A stretch of DNA of 64,000 bases, from NCBI GenBank assembly GCA_013399305.1, contig VXAI01000090.1, positions 597,044 through 661,043 of the forward strand, given 5' to 3'. This stretch comes from Rostratula benghalensis. Its lineage: Eukaryota > Chordata > Aves > Charadriiformes > Rostratulidae. Every line of letters starts with the position of its first letter. Position 1 is the first letter of the stretch. Positions 1 to 12,300 of the stretch are shown piece after piece. Both the position numbers and the translations under genes were made by a program. A model generated the notes under the pieces. That model was not told the origin of the DNA. It searched no databases and worked only from the letters and a program-made list of their open reading frames with translations.

Positions 1-38
1 AGGGAAGGGAAGGGAAGGGAAGGGAAGGGAAGGGAAGG
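1..38. repeat. (AGGGA)n pentanucleotide microsatellite, cut by window edge
   Basis: The window opens inside a perfect AGGGA tandem array of about seven and a half units, which ends at GGTTGCATGC. All purines lie on the plus strand. The left end is outside the window, so the true array length is unknown. Confidence 0.95.
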
Positions 39-3000
39 TTGCATGCACCCCTGTTTTGTCTTCCTCCATCCACTGAATTTCTTTGTTTTATTTTTATCTG
101 AGGAATTCCAGCAAAGGGACCAGCAAACCCTTGTGTCAGAACAGTGATTAGGGACTGTGGAATTGCCAACACAGGGGGAGCAAGTGTCCTGAAGTAGAAA
201 GGGAATGGAATAACTCTGCTGCCTCTGAAAGACCAACAGAGGAAAGGTATTTACTGCTATTCAGACATAAGGCACTAGCAGTTACTTTGTAATGACAGCA
301 TGGAGTTGGAAGACGCTGGCTGAGACTGGATGCATGCATTTGTGAAGACTGTGTGTGCAAGTTTACCTTAGCTAAGTTTTAAAAATAGCATCAGAAAGGC
401 ACCATTATGATGATTCTTAAAAGATTAAGGTATACTTAGTTTAGAAACTAACTCAGTCTCCAATTTTTAATCAAAGGTACTCAATATTGAACTCATACAT
501 TCCCATGGCAGAACCGCAGTGTTGAATGGCCAGAGGTAAGCTGCAGCTGCTGCCATTTGCTTATGACATTCCTGGAGTTTGTGCGGCATTTCTGAAAATC
601 AGATGGCCTTACTGAAAGGTGAAACTGCATCCACAGCCCCTCTTCAATCTACCTCTGCAGTTCTCAGCATCATACCCTTGCGTCACCTGGTGTTGGAATG
701 ATGTTTTCATTTAAAATTAAAAGAGCAAGCATATCACTTATTTCTTCTTTCACATCACAGTAATTCATTGGTACCAAAACTGCTGTTAAATGTGTTTAGT
801 TTGAAGGAGCAGAGAATGACAACACATGTAGTCCTAAGATTTGACATGCTCTTTCAACTAGATAGGAAGACAGGCTGAATCACAAATACTGCAGGGCAGC
901 TTGTTCCCAGCTCCAATATTTGTTCACAGCAGGAGAGGTATCATATCTGTGACAGAGTTCATGGTCACTTTCATAAGAAACAGCTTTTCATAAAAAACAT
1001 CTTTGGAAAAAGCATTTCATTGTCAAAAACACCTATGTACTGCTGCCAAGACACTTTACTTCCTAAGGAGGTGCTCGTGAAAGTGACATTTAGCTTAACA
1101 GATCTCACTTTCACTTTCTTTTGGTGCACATGTCACGGTGGTTCCTGCTGATTGCCAAGCTGCAGATGGCTATATTTGGATTAGTGTGTCTTTTTTAGAA
1201 CACTGATCTTTCTGTTATCAGCATTGTTAGTACAAATTACAGGACAATCTTTCGTGTCCCCTGAGAGTCACTAAGGGAATTATGTGAGCAAATTAGATTA
1301 AGGTTAAAGCTTAAAAAATATAAAATACTAGTAACAATTCTTGAACAATGTTTCTTATGCTGAGAATATGGCAAATAAAATATACAGTCATTGTGTTAAA
1401 AGTATAGCTTTTTAATGAATCTCATTAATAATACGCTAACCTCAATTCTTTTTATAATGCTCTCTCATTTTCCTTAGGAACAGACTTACAAAATTTGAGT
1501 GCTGTAATTAAGGTAAATGTGTTTTTCAGGCAGGTAATCCCCTTTTGTTTATGCCTGCTAGCTATGTATTGACTGTTCTCATTTGTGTTAGCACACAGGC
1601 AATATATTTTAATTAAGTAAATAGAGTTTCCAATTAGTAAGCCTTAATACTTCACATATTTGGCCTAAGAATTTGAAGTTGTCCAAGAATGTCCTTTATC
1701 ATTCAAGTTAGTTTTGCATACTTGTCATGTATAATTAGGTAGTTCCACTAACAGTTTACTCAGCACTGACTCAGTGACAAGGTGCAAATCAACGGAAATA
1801 TTTACTTTTGCTGCTAATGAAGAAATAAACCCTTTATTGAAATTGGGAAATATTCAAAGATCCTAACATATCAAATTATACATTCAAAGGCAATGGAATG
1901 ATATACCTATTTAATATCTTCTGATATATATGAAAATAATTTCTTACTTGGATCCTGCTACAACAAAACAGTTCAAGAAGTTTGGGGCCTAGCTCTGTTA
2001 TCAATAAGGAAACAGAACTGCCATCTCTCAGCAAAGATCTGCCCTTATAGGAATCCCCAAGTACTGAAAGACTTCTATAATTTATCTATAATGTACTATG
2101 AGTTAGCTGCACTCTTACCTGTAAACCCAAAATGTTCCCATATCTGGGAAAGATGTTAAAAATTATAGTGGATTGACTTGTGAGACTCACAATTAGTATT
2201 AACTTTAGTGTTTCTGTGATGTCCTGGTGGTGGCCTTTGGCAATTTGCTGCAGACAGCACTACGTAGGCAAGAATGCTCAGAAGTGTTCAGAAATGTTCA
2301 GATGAGCCCACCTTTCCATTCCAAGCTTGATTTTATCCTAGATCAAACAGGAAAAGTAAAGACCTAATAAAAGATGCAGAGAATTAGAGTAATTCTTTGT
2401 CTTTTATTACTATTTCAGTTAGACATTTTTCCAAGTCAGGTGTTTGAAATTAAAATCCTGATAGGCATGGCATATTTATCTATCTGTTGAAAATTTGGTT
2501 TGTATTTATATTTAGGATTGAGAAAGAGGACATAAACTGCCCTACAATATCACAATGATCCCATAAATTTTTTTATACAGTTATATACAAAGGGTATAGA
2601 GGAGAGATGTTATTGAACAAGGTAGATTGTGTTTTCATTTTGGATAGTAAATAAAGGGAATAAAATAGTCTCCTATTACACCTACTTGTAAAACAGAGAG
2701 ACAAACATGATAAATTGTAGCATCTCTGTTTCACAGTTTTTCTTTCTGATATGATGCACAGTCAAAAAGAGAATTATAAAAATTTTTAGAACAACAATGC
2801 AGAATCACAGATTTCGTGAAACATTCCCCTTCTCTCTCTAAGACCGACCCTGCACAATAATCTTAGACCCAATGAAATGTAGGTTATATTCCTAACTACT
2901 TATTTTAAATGACTAACTAACTGTCACACATAAATTAGTGCATTATCTGACATCACAGAGTTTCAGTTCTATGGCATGATGGAAAAGGTTTTTCATTTCT

Positions 3001-6000
3001 TACTTTTGAATTCTCCTATTGCACATATGTACATATGTGTTTCTTCAAAGCTAGTAAAACTGAGTCCCCTGAACAGAATGTCAGATAAGGTACTACTGTG
3101 ACCTATATTTTATAATTTTAAAAAGTGGAATATTATTGAATAATGAAGTGTTCCCATACAACTGGTGATAGGAGTTTCTTACTAACAAAATCATCATGAC
3201 CCCAGAATTTTGCAAAGAAAAATAAAACCTTGACAAACAACGATGACTGACTGGAAGAAGCATGAGAAACACTGCATAAATAGACCATCTGAGGTAGAAA
3301 TCCACAAAAGTCAGTCAACGTGTGCCTGTGCATATGCAGATAATCACCCCTAAAAATGTAGCATGATACTGTTATAGGTATCAATATAATTATGACCATA
3401 GAACATAACGAGAATTTGAACAGTGGGTCCATTTCATGTAGAAAAATAGACATACTTGGGCTAGTGAAGTCCCCTTCCACAAGATTTGCTTTTGATTATT
3501 ATTTAGTTTTTTTCATTTTGAAAATGTAAATAAGTATCCATGACAAGCCTCAGCCACCTGGAAGTAATTACTGTCATCATTCATTTCAAATACTGTCCTA
3601 CCCAATTCAAAATATATCTGAAATATAAAACATTTCATATATCAAACAACATGATTTTTACAAACTTTCATGTTTTTGTGATCTAAATGTGGGGTGAAAA
3701 TATTAGCTTTCCAATCTGAAAAGCCAACAACCAGAGTCCTGGCAGAAAATATTAATTTTAAATCCCAGGATCCATCAGGAAGGACATGAGGCCAGGAGCG
3801 TCTGGCAGCTCTGGCCTTTCAGTAATGAGTGAATTAGTTGATAGTAACTGTTCAGCATGTCACAATGACAGAGAGGAGTACTTGGATCTCACACAGCCCG
3901 AGCTTTACTGTTGACCTCCATCCAGGAATCCAGGAACAAATCAGTAGTCACCAGAGATCAATGCTGCACAAACACAACTACCTACATGGGGAAACTGTAT
4001 TTTGTTGTTGCTCCCATTTCCATTTCAGCCTGTAGACCCACACAAAATATATTCTATAAATTTTATCTCAAACTCACAAAGACATAGGTCACTGTGGTAA
4101 AGGATATCATGAAGTAAAAACTTTATGCTGTCCTTGTTGGTCATAGCTATTAGCCGTGTTTCAGATAAAAACATATATTGTGGTAGTACACCTTGGATAT
4201 GTCTATATGGAGGTCCTCAGACTAGCTCTGAATTAGGCAGGTTCAGAACTGGAAGCAATGTAGTTATGGGATTAATCATCCTCCTCTCCAGAGGCTACTC
4301 ACAACCATATTTGTTGGCAGTCAACACAACCCTGATGCAGGTATATTGTTCTGTGAGCCTGTTGCTACTCTGCAACTCAGAGCTAGCTCTATTGCTGGTA
4401 TAGTGGTGTATTGGATAGAGAAAGAAATACATTTACTATGAAAAATGGCCATTCCAATAATCCAGTAATGCTGGCCTAATACATCTGGATGACCCCCATC
4501 AAGCCAGATAGTGACTTTTAAGCAGCATGATCCACAGTGTTGAAAAATTACATATAGCTGGAAACGTTCTCAAGTAGTAATAATCAATTTATTATGCAAG
4601 ATTTTAGATGCTGATATTGGCAAAGAACCCTGCGTATGGTTTGGATGGATTTGTTTTAATGATTTGGCTTGTGATAGTGACAAAAACAAAATCGCCTAGT
4701 TACTGTGCTCTCCATAAGGTGTAAGGGTACATAAGTGTATACTAGAAGTTTAAGCAAGAAAGAAGAGAAGGAATTGTTATTCCTGTAGTTGAGGGGTGAG
4801 AGGGTAGTGTGAGTCTTCTGTTTCACTTACGACCTTCAGAATGTAAATATATACCTCTAGCTGTGGAAGTTGGCTAAAGTCTGAATGGTTTCAGGAAAAA
4901 GAGTGTTACGCATGCATAAACATGCATAAACATATCACTATGTATTTGTCAGTCTACCCATTTGTCTCTGTACTCTTTGGTTATGCAGAATCTTAAAATC
5001 AAAGAAAGCTAGATCCGTTATGTAAAAGAGACGTCACACTCCCAGACTATCACTTATGATCTGATTATCACATGCAGTATGTGCCACAATAAGAGCAAAA
5101 GTCTTCAACTATTTGTCAAAATATCCATAAAACACCAGTAAACATTAAGCAGAGTAGTCTAATGACAGTTAAAGTTACCCAGCCCAAGTCACAAATACCA
5201 CCCAGCTTTTTGGAAGAAGAATCTAGACATTTCAATGAGCCGAGGTCTTGTTCAGAAGCTTACAAAGAAATCTGTCTCTGAGAATGAGGTTACAGCTCTC
5301 ACTGTATAATGGTAGTTCCCTTTCTTTTTTTTGTTTAATCCAGCCAAAATCCTTCAGGGCCTTCATTATTCATGCAAATCAGGAGTCCCACCCTTGACAA
5401 AATAGTAAATGTTATTAATGTTATTAGCCACTGACCTTGGATTAATCTGTGTAAAGAAAGGAACCACATCTTCAGTAACTGAAACTTTCATTCCTGAGGG
5501 CTATTAACAAGTGAAAACAAAGGATCTGAGAATATATTTCGTGTCCCTTGCTTGTTTCTATTGAACTCATGAATGCATCATGTTCTTTTACTACCATGAA
5601 AACAACCAGGGGAAAAATTATTCCATGGCAGCCCAATAGCTTGCAATAGTTTCTTGATAACATTCCCCTTTCCAGCATAAGAAAACCAGACCTTTGCTTT
5701 TGCTTGAATCCTTTAGAGCCTGGAAGGTAAGGGAACTCAGACTGGTGCACAAGTCCTGTTTTGCTTTTATTTAGTACTATACTCAGCAGGTCTTCTCAAC
5801 AAGGAATTGGTATAGCTTCTATTCATGAGAAATATGTGAAAAATAAACCGGCATTTTCTTCTAAGTAACAGAGGGTAATATGATTTTTTTATTTGTAATG
5901 TAACTTTCATTCTTTTTGACTGTGCTTTTATAGCAATAAGATAAATTGACACCAAGTTTTATCTTCCATACTTTCTCCTTTGACTGCAAGTACGGACTAT

Positions 6001-9000
6001 GGATAGTGTTTTTAATAAAGTGTTACTATTCTATACAGAAAATTTATGGCTTCTTCATACTTTAGGATGCTTATGAACTGAACAATTCATTTTAAAAGAT
6101 ACTATTTTTCTTATGCTAACAATTTTAAGCAAATACATTAAATAAATAACGTCCAAATTCTTCAGCTACCTTAATTTGAAACATAAATTTAGACGGCAAA
6201 ACCTTTTCCCATCTTTTGAAACGGAGCAGGGTCAGATGTTTCATGTTGCCTCTTTCTAAACACATTAATGGAGAAATACAGATGCTGCTAATTAATAAAT
6301 CATAGACACCGGTAACTAATAAACTAAGCAAGGAATCCCATTACAAAATTACTGCCCCTCACAAACTGAGCTTGAGTTCACTCCTGCAATTATGTATGAC
6401 TGCAAAAGTGCATCTGGAAAGTTCACTCACAGATTTGTTTCAGGGCTGAATCTTATAACCTAAAATGAAACATTGACATCTGGGCTTCAGATTCAGAGTG
6501 GATGCCATACTAGAGCACCATCTTATACTTCCATAGTTAGTTTTCTGGCCTTTTGAGTAGGAAAGGCCTCTGTTCTACTCCAAAGAAGAACTGCAGAGAT
6601 GCTGGATGAAACTATTCCAGTTCTAATTAACCTGTCTAAATACTAATTTGCTACTGGAGGGATTTGTATTTAATCATTCAGGTTTGCAAATTATTCCTAT
6701 GAATAAGATCCAGAGACCCCGCCTCGGTGCTTAAAGAGTGAGTCATGTATTTTCAGGAAGTCTATTCAGAAAGCCAGCAACCTCCAGCTGTAGCCAGCCA
6801 GTCTTACCACATCTATATTATTCATCACCCACATTTTGAATCACAGACATTCCCTATGCACCTTGCACAAGTGCTCAAAACTGTAAGAGTGTAAATAAGA
6901 TATGTTAATATAGGGATACCTAAACTCTATCCACTTGCCTATATAATTCTATATGTCACTGGGCATTTTCAAGTCTTCCTAAAATCCATCAAAAGAAAGC
7001 GCAGCAGAAAGCACTGCCTTATTGGTTGGTGTCTTAGTTATGACAGTATTTGACAGGGCAGGGGGTATCTGTATTCCACCCTGTGTCTCACTACCTGGAT
7101 TCTGGTCACCAGAAACAGCTGTGGGTGTTAGAACCAAATGGCAGGAACCTTTCTTCCCCTGCATCCATGACAGTGATGCGCTTTCTTATTTGTTATTCTG
7201 ACACAACCCCAACAGGATGAATATGCACTTGTCCCCCAGGTATTCTCCAAGTAATTGGTTATGATTGGGAAGTAGAAGATACATGTTTGTTAGGACTTGT
7301 GTCCAATTTTCTGGCCAAATGCTCTACCCACTGATGCTTTAGCAAGAAACATCCCTGTCAGAAGAGACTAGGTATCTAGAGTAGATACAAATCTGTTCAG
7401 ATAGCAGCAGAAAATGGAGTTTCTACTACAGGGAACAGGCCATCTGTAAGCTGGAGATAAAATAACATTCTTGCATTTCTGTTGTTCATGTGCCCCATGG
7501 AGACACAAGGAGACAAACGTTTTGCAGCTTTGTCACAAAGAGCATGGAGGCAACATCTGTCCAGCGCTATTTGCAGCATGGCTGCAAATATTTGCTGCTG
7601 CAGCATGAAGCATATCTTGATGAAGTCTCCTGCATCATTCTGCTGGGGCCAGCTGCCCACACAGGAGGCTCCCAAGGAGACTCTCTCACGCTAGAAGCCT
7701 ACATTTTCTCATATAGGTGTTATCACAACAAGGAAAACACTCCTAAAGTAACAATTAAATTGATGGCTTTTGTGATCTTTGCTCGTACATTCACTTATTT
7801 TTGTATTTTGTTGCCTTTGAGATTTTATTAAACTACAGATTTGCAGAAAGAAATAATCATTTTTTCAATATCAGGATTCAGTCTCATAATGTAAGCTTTG
7901 GAGAGACATCATTAAAATGTATATTCCTGGTTGTATGTAGGAAGGTCCATCTGCTTCAGCTAACCTTTGAAGGGAGGTTAGTGGTTTGAAGTATAGGCTG
8001 GTTAGCATTTCAGTATGTGCTGCAGCTTGGAGGAATGACAGGCTGATCTTGTATTTGGGGGGTTGTAATTTCAAATAATGCATCTTAGACGTTTTATTTA
8101 ATTGTAAACCTAAAGGAAAAGTAGAAAAAACATTCTCTCTTTTAATGTTATTGCATCGCTGTAGTATATCAGCCTATCAGGACTAGTGTTTTACCTCCAT
8201 ATGTGACAAAATTTTGAAAAAATATGCATTCGTACACATGTGTAGGCACTGGGGGTAGGTGGGTGGGTGTGTAAGTGAAAACTTACTGCGTAAACATATT
8301 AGAACTGGCCAACCGTGTTTAACATTCTGTACTGATCTAAGACTTGCCATCAGTTTTATGGGACTACAAATCCAGATGTAAAAGGCAACTGTGAAACGTA
8401 GCAGGATAATATCTGAAATATTTGATTTTCTGAGAGATTTTTTAATTTAATTAACCACTATATATAACACTGTATAAAATCAATAAAACCCATAATAATA
8501 AAGGATAATCTGGATGACAAATAGACTTTGCAAAGTAACGGGAAGTGGGAAGCCATGTTTCTTGTAGGCTCCAGTTTTGGCTTAATGGTATTTGGTAGCT
8601 TTAGAAATTATCTGTAATAAAACTACTGCTAATAAAATATGACAAAAAAATCATTGATTAGACCATAATAATAAGTCATTTAGATGGGTCTAAGATGATA
8701 AATGCATATTAGGAAGTAAAATCATGATGGCAACTGAGTCATACACACACATTTCTCTGAAAGATTACTTAGGTGAACACAGAACATACAGTCTCAGCAT
8801 CAGTGCTGGCAAGGAAGGCTAACACAGCTGAGGCATGACTAAACTGTGGCTATCTGAACATGGCATGGGTCTGGAATAAATTCAGAGAAGAGCCCTAACA
8901 AGTACTGAAAATGCATCTGTGGATTACTCTGTCCAGCAATGGTAATCACATTTCAAAAAGTGTGTTGAAAAATAGGATGATGTTCAGCAGAGGACGAGAA

Positions 9001-10019
9001 GATAGATTTTAAGTTCCTCTCTTCTTCAAGCAATGAATCTGCTCTTGCACTTGTACCTGCACAGACTTGCCATGTTAAGGGATGTACCACCCACAAACAT
9101 TACTCTGGTCATAAACTGAGCCAGCTACTTTTCAAATCCAGCTCTGATATTTTATTCTGTGACTTCCTATGGCTATGAATTCCACATGCTGAGAACAGAT
9201 ATAGTCATAAATAACCTTAGTAACCATTGTTGGAAAGTAGGGGTTTAGGGAGTTTTCCAAAGACATTTTATTTACCTGACAGGGAATTCTGATAGACTTT
9301 AAAACTTGCAATGTAAGTTATTACAGACCATAATAGCCACACTGAATAAACCTAGGTTCTTCTAAAATGCAAAGAGCTAAAGTGTCTGTCTGCTGTATGA
9401 AAACGTCATTAAATATATTTTTATGTGGTATCTCATAACAGCACCACATTTATCAATTTGCAATATGTTATAATATTAATATGAGTATGCACGCACAGTT
9501 ATAAATGATATAAAAAGAAGTTACTGTGTACATAAATTGAACAGTTTTCAAGTTATAATAATTTGTCCTTAAAAATATCTGTAATTTGCTGATAGAAACA
9601 AGTATTGGGATAATAGTAATTTTATTTGAATGAAAATAGTTGCTTAAGTGAAGAAAATTTTGACAGCTCATCTAATGTCTAAATGATAAATACAAATTTT
9701 GCAAGGAATTAACAATAAAGGATACGAAAGTAAAGGATGACAAAGGAATAAAATTCAGATGTAAGAGAATTGTCTTAGGCCAGCTACATCTGTGAATTTA
9801 CTTGGCTGATCATGTGCAATATTTAAGTGCTTGATACATTTAATATGTGTTTACTGCATGTTTCCATACTATTAAGAAGGTAATTACTCAAAGTTTCAAA
9901 TGTAAAACAGCATGGGAAAAAAAGGTGACACTACTGCCTCAGGGGAGACAGAACATACTAGAAACTACAGAACATAGATCACACATGAAATAACAGTAAA
10001 AATTCAAAATATTTAGATT
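39..10019. other. AT-rich unique non-coding DNA, no recognisable gene
   Basis: I see no transposon, RNA gene or recognisable coding exon in this ten-kilobase stretch. The longest open frames are about 115 codons, lack recognisable protein motifs and look like chance frames. Minor structure: CATGCATAAA is repeated head to tail at 4911-4920 and 4921-4930, and there is a short G/T-rich run at 8251-8270. The absence of CR1 pieces contrasts with 16-41 kb. Old elements decayed beyond recognition by eye cannot be excluded. Confidence 0.6.
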
Positions 10020-10316
10020 TTATTTCTCACAAACAGCAAAATTCATGGCTTCCTTGTGCACCTTCAGGACCTTCAGAGAAGACAAACAGCTCTGCAAGTT
10101 TCAGTAAGCTACTTCAGCCTGGCTTTCCTCAATCATCAGAAAGAATTCAGATAATCTCTTCTCAAAACGCTCTAATTCAGCAATGGAGAAAAGCTGTTGC
10201 AGGGCAGCCCTTGCTCTGCTGGTGATGCTGCACTGCAGCAGTGTCATTCCCTGTGTGCCACCTGCCCAGGTCTTCAACAGCCCACACAACCCTGAATCTA
10301 CAATCTTATACCCCGG
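10020..10316 (-). pseudogene. Unidentified minus-strand open frame with one internal stop (possible gene relic, may be chance)
   Basis: One minus-strand frame stays open from about 10316 down to a TGA at 10101-10103. It then continues in the same frame for 26 codons to a TAA at 10020-10022. The middle part is rich in E, K, R and L (for example LERFEKRLSEFFLMIEE), with helical or coiled-coil character unlike the low-complexity chance frames around it. An AATAAA overlaps the final stop at 10019-10024 on the same strand. There is no convincing upstream start (the first candidate is a TTG) and no strong polypyrimidine/AG acceptor. I do not recognise the protein. It could be a last exon, a decayed retrocopy or a chance frame; chance is quite possible. 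Confidence 0.2.
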
Positions 10317-10403
10317 TCAACACCACTGAACATTACATTTTGAAACGAGGGGTCCTGACTTTGGACCTTTCTGATATAGGCATAAGGAAACATAAACTTT
10401 GGA

Positions 10404-10549
10404 CAAAAAAACCCAAACCAAACCAAAAAAACCCACAAAACCAAACCAACCAACCCAAAACAAAACAAAACAAAAAAACCAAACAAACAAACAAAAACCC
10501 CCCCAAACAAACAAAACCAAAGAAAAACAAAACCAAACCAAAAAACCCA
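10404..10549. repeat. A/C-only low-complexity tract (CAAA/CCAAA type)
   Basis: For about 146 bases the plus strand is almost exclusively A and C, in irregular units such as AAACC, CAAAA, CAAACAAA and CCAACC. Only one G interrupts it (AAAGAAAAAC). All six frames read as Pro/Thr/Lys/Asn/Gln or Gly/Phe/Val/Leu strings, so the open frames over it are artefacts of composition. The reverse complement resembles the T/G tract at 33.1 kb. Confidence 0.9.
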
Positions 10550-10845
10550 TAATGACAGTTGTGAGGTATTTTCAGAATTTAATTACATGAAACTCTAAAA
10601 AACAGGTCTTCATTTTTTTATTACGAAGTGTTTTTTACCGAGATGGCAGGACTTTAAAACTTAAAATAGGCAAACTGCAGACATTTCTTCTCTATGTCTT
10701 GGATAGCATTTCTGAAGCCTGTCCATGCTGCTTAGTAAAGAAATGCATCTTTGGAGACAGAATAATTAGGTCTTGCTTTCTGAAAAGTGTTTAATTCTCC
10801 AGAATAGGGACACATGCACAAAAATTGAGTACCTTGATGTACCAA

Positions 10846-10935
10846 GATCACAGAATTGAAGAATAATTTAGGCTGAATAGTATGTCAGGAGGTCTTTTGG
10901 TCCTGCTTCCTGCTCAAAGAAGGGTCAAGTGTGAG
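10846..10935 (-). mobile_element. Ancient CR1 LINE 3'-end remnant
   Basis: Read on the minus strand this is a decayed CR1 3' end. The plus strand shows ATCACAGAATTGAAGAATAA, then a degenerate version of the GGTTGGAAGGGACC block, then CCTGCTCAAAGAAGGGTCAA, in the order expected for a reversed CR1 tail. Divergence is high and only the terminal 90 bases or so can be followed. Confidence 0.6.
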
Positions 10936-11103
10936 ATCCCCCAGTTACCTTTATCACTGACAGAAGAAACAGTTAAAGAATGTGATTCATTGAAACATAT
11001 GTTTGTAAATAATGAAACAAGGTTAATAAATGCAAAAATAATAGAAGAGAAGAATATATTAAGCTCTTTCTCAGCTGTTCCAATGTCTAGCTACTTTGTG
11101 AGT

Positions 11104-11160
11104 TTGAGTTAACAGAACAGCTGTTCTGTTAAGTTAAGCTGTTGAGTTAACAGAACAGCT
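11104..11160. repeat. 24-bp perfect palindrome followed by a 19-bp direct repeat
   Basis: Positions 11109-11132 are a perfect palindrome: TTAACAGAACAG followed immediately by its reverse complement. The left flank and left arm (TTGAGTTAACAGAACAGCT, 11104-11122) recur exactly at 11142-11160. The palindrome centre is an E-box (CAGCTG) flanked by AGAACA and TGTTCT, which resemble steroid-receptor half-sites but are separated by two bases rather than three. Confidence 0.9.
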
Positions 11161-11574
11161 TTTTTAGGGTAAAAGGAAAATAACATTCTCTAATTCTTTA
11201 TTCCTGTTTAATTGTCCACTGTTCTTATTATATCATAGAACTGTAGGAGACTCTATTATGGCTATATTCCAAGACTGTACTCTAATTACTGATTCCCAAT
11301 TTCAAACATCGGGTTACCTACCATATTTTGAGAATTCAGTGGTACGACTATGCAAATAGCATGAGATGCACTCATCCTAGAAGTTACTGAAGTTACTTTG
11401 AATGTTTACAGTGATTACCTTGCTACAAGTTTTATGTAGAATCTACATATAGCACAAAAGCAATACAGGTAGTTTGAAGGTGGGGTGCCAAAATTATCTT
11501 ATTCACACATTACGTTTAACTAAATATTGGGGAGTCCTATGATATTGTTTCTGCCTCGTTACTGCAATTTTTAG

Positions 11575-11627
11575 TATTTATGCTTATGTTTATGTAATGT
11601 TTAAGTTTCTATTTATGCTTATGTTTA
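11575..11627. repeat. Exact 18-bp direct repeat, 35-bp period
   Basis: TATTTATGCTTATGTTTA occurs exactly at 11575-11592 and again at 11610-11627, with AT-rich spacer between. It looks like a small local duplication whose spacer has since diverged. Confidence 0.85.
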
Positions 11628-12154
11628 CTGACTTCTAGACCAGATAGTATCAGTAGGTTAGAAAAATATTTAAAGCAATTTGATTTCATTCAGAAGTGGG
11701 GTAAAACTCAGAAAGCATAAGAGCATGGTAGTCTGTTTAGCATTTTTCTTTGAGGAAACAACAGCAATATCATGTGAGCTAATACACATATTATTGGAAT
11801 TGCACTTCCTTTTGTTTGTGGGTTTGGGGTTTTTTTTTTCCTTTCTCAGTCAGGAAGCATTTAAAGCCAAAATCTACTTAAGCCCAATACCAGAATCCTT
11901 GTTTGTCACAGAGATGTTGACATACCTCTGCAATTGCAGAGGAGCAGCCACTACTTTGCGAGTATAAAACTTATCCCAAGGGGATGAACCATTCCCTGGT
12001 AGGCTCAGTGTTCTCAGCAGTTTCTCTATCACTCGCCTACTGCCCATTACAACAAATGTGCCCTATTTCCATCTCCTGGGGTTAGCAGGACCTCAGAGTT
12101 GGATTGTACAGCCTTCTCTATAGATCATAGTATTTGCATTCCAAATAATTTGGA

Positions 12155-12220
12155 GTAGAATGGAATAGAATAGAATAGAATAGAATAGAATAGAATAGAA
12201 TAGAATAGAATAGAATAGAA
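12155..12220. repeat. (GAATA)n microsatellite, about 12 units
   Basis: A nearly pure GAATA array runs from 12163 to 12220 (58 bases), preceded by variant units (GTAGAATG). It adjoins a reversed CR1 3' end, so it is best read as the expanded TTCTA-type tail of that element, seen from the opposite strand. Confidence 0.95.
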
Positions 12221-12300
12221 TTAGAAATGTTTCAGCTGGAAGGGACCTACAATGATCATCTAGTCCAATTGCTAATAGCTTCTACATGTACTAACTACCC
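12221..12300 (-). mobile_element. CR1 LINE 3'-end fragment with microsatellite tail
   Basis: On the plus strand GTTTCAGCTGGAAGGGACC is followed by TACAATGATCATCTAGTCCAA, the reversed terminal block of a CR1 element. Only about 70-80 bases of CR1 body remain, which makes it a strongly 5'-truncated copy. The same TACAATGATCAT wording recurs in the copy at 23.55 kb, so both belong to one subfamily with a TTCTA-like tail. Confidence 0.85.

Larger units (their letters stand above)
10936..12154. other. Unique AT-rich DNA with a palindrome and a direct repeat
   Basis: I see no gene. Two small structures stand out: the palindrome plus direct repeat at 11104-11160, and an exact 18-base direct repeat at 11575-11592 and 11610-11627. 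A ten-base T run lies at 11830-11839. Open frames of 76 and 95 codons here show no protein motif I recognise. Confidence 0.6.

Noticed and set aside
4911..4930. CRISPR-like or satellite repeat
   Set aside because: Only two copies of a ten-base unit, with no spacers; a trivial tandem duplication in a eukaryotic sequence.
10298..10552. Several overlapping open frames with Lys/Asn/Pro/Thr or Phe/Gly/Leu/Val strings
   Set aside because: All are products of the A/C-only tract, which contains no stop codons in several frames by composition.
11111..11130. Glucocorticoid response element
   Set aside because: AGAACA and TGTTCT are separated by two bases, whereas the canonical element needs three. 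It is reported only as a palindrome.
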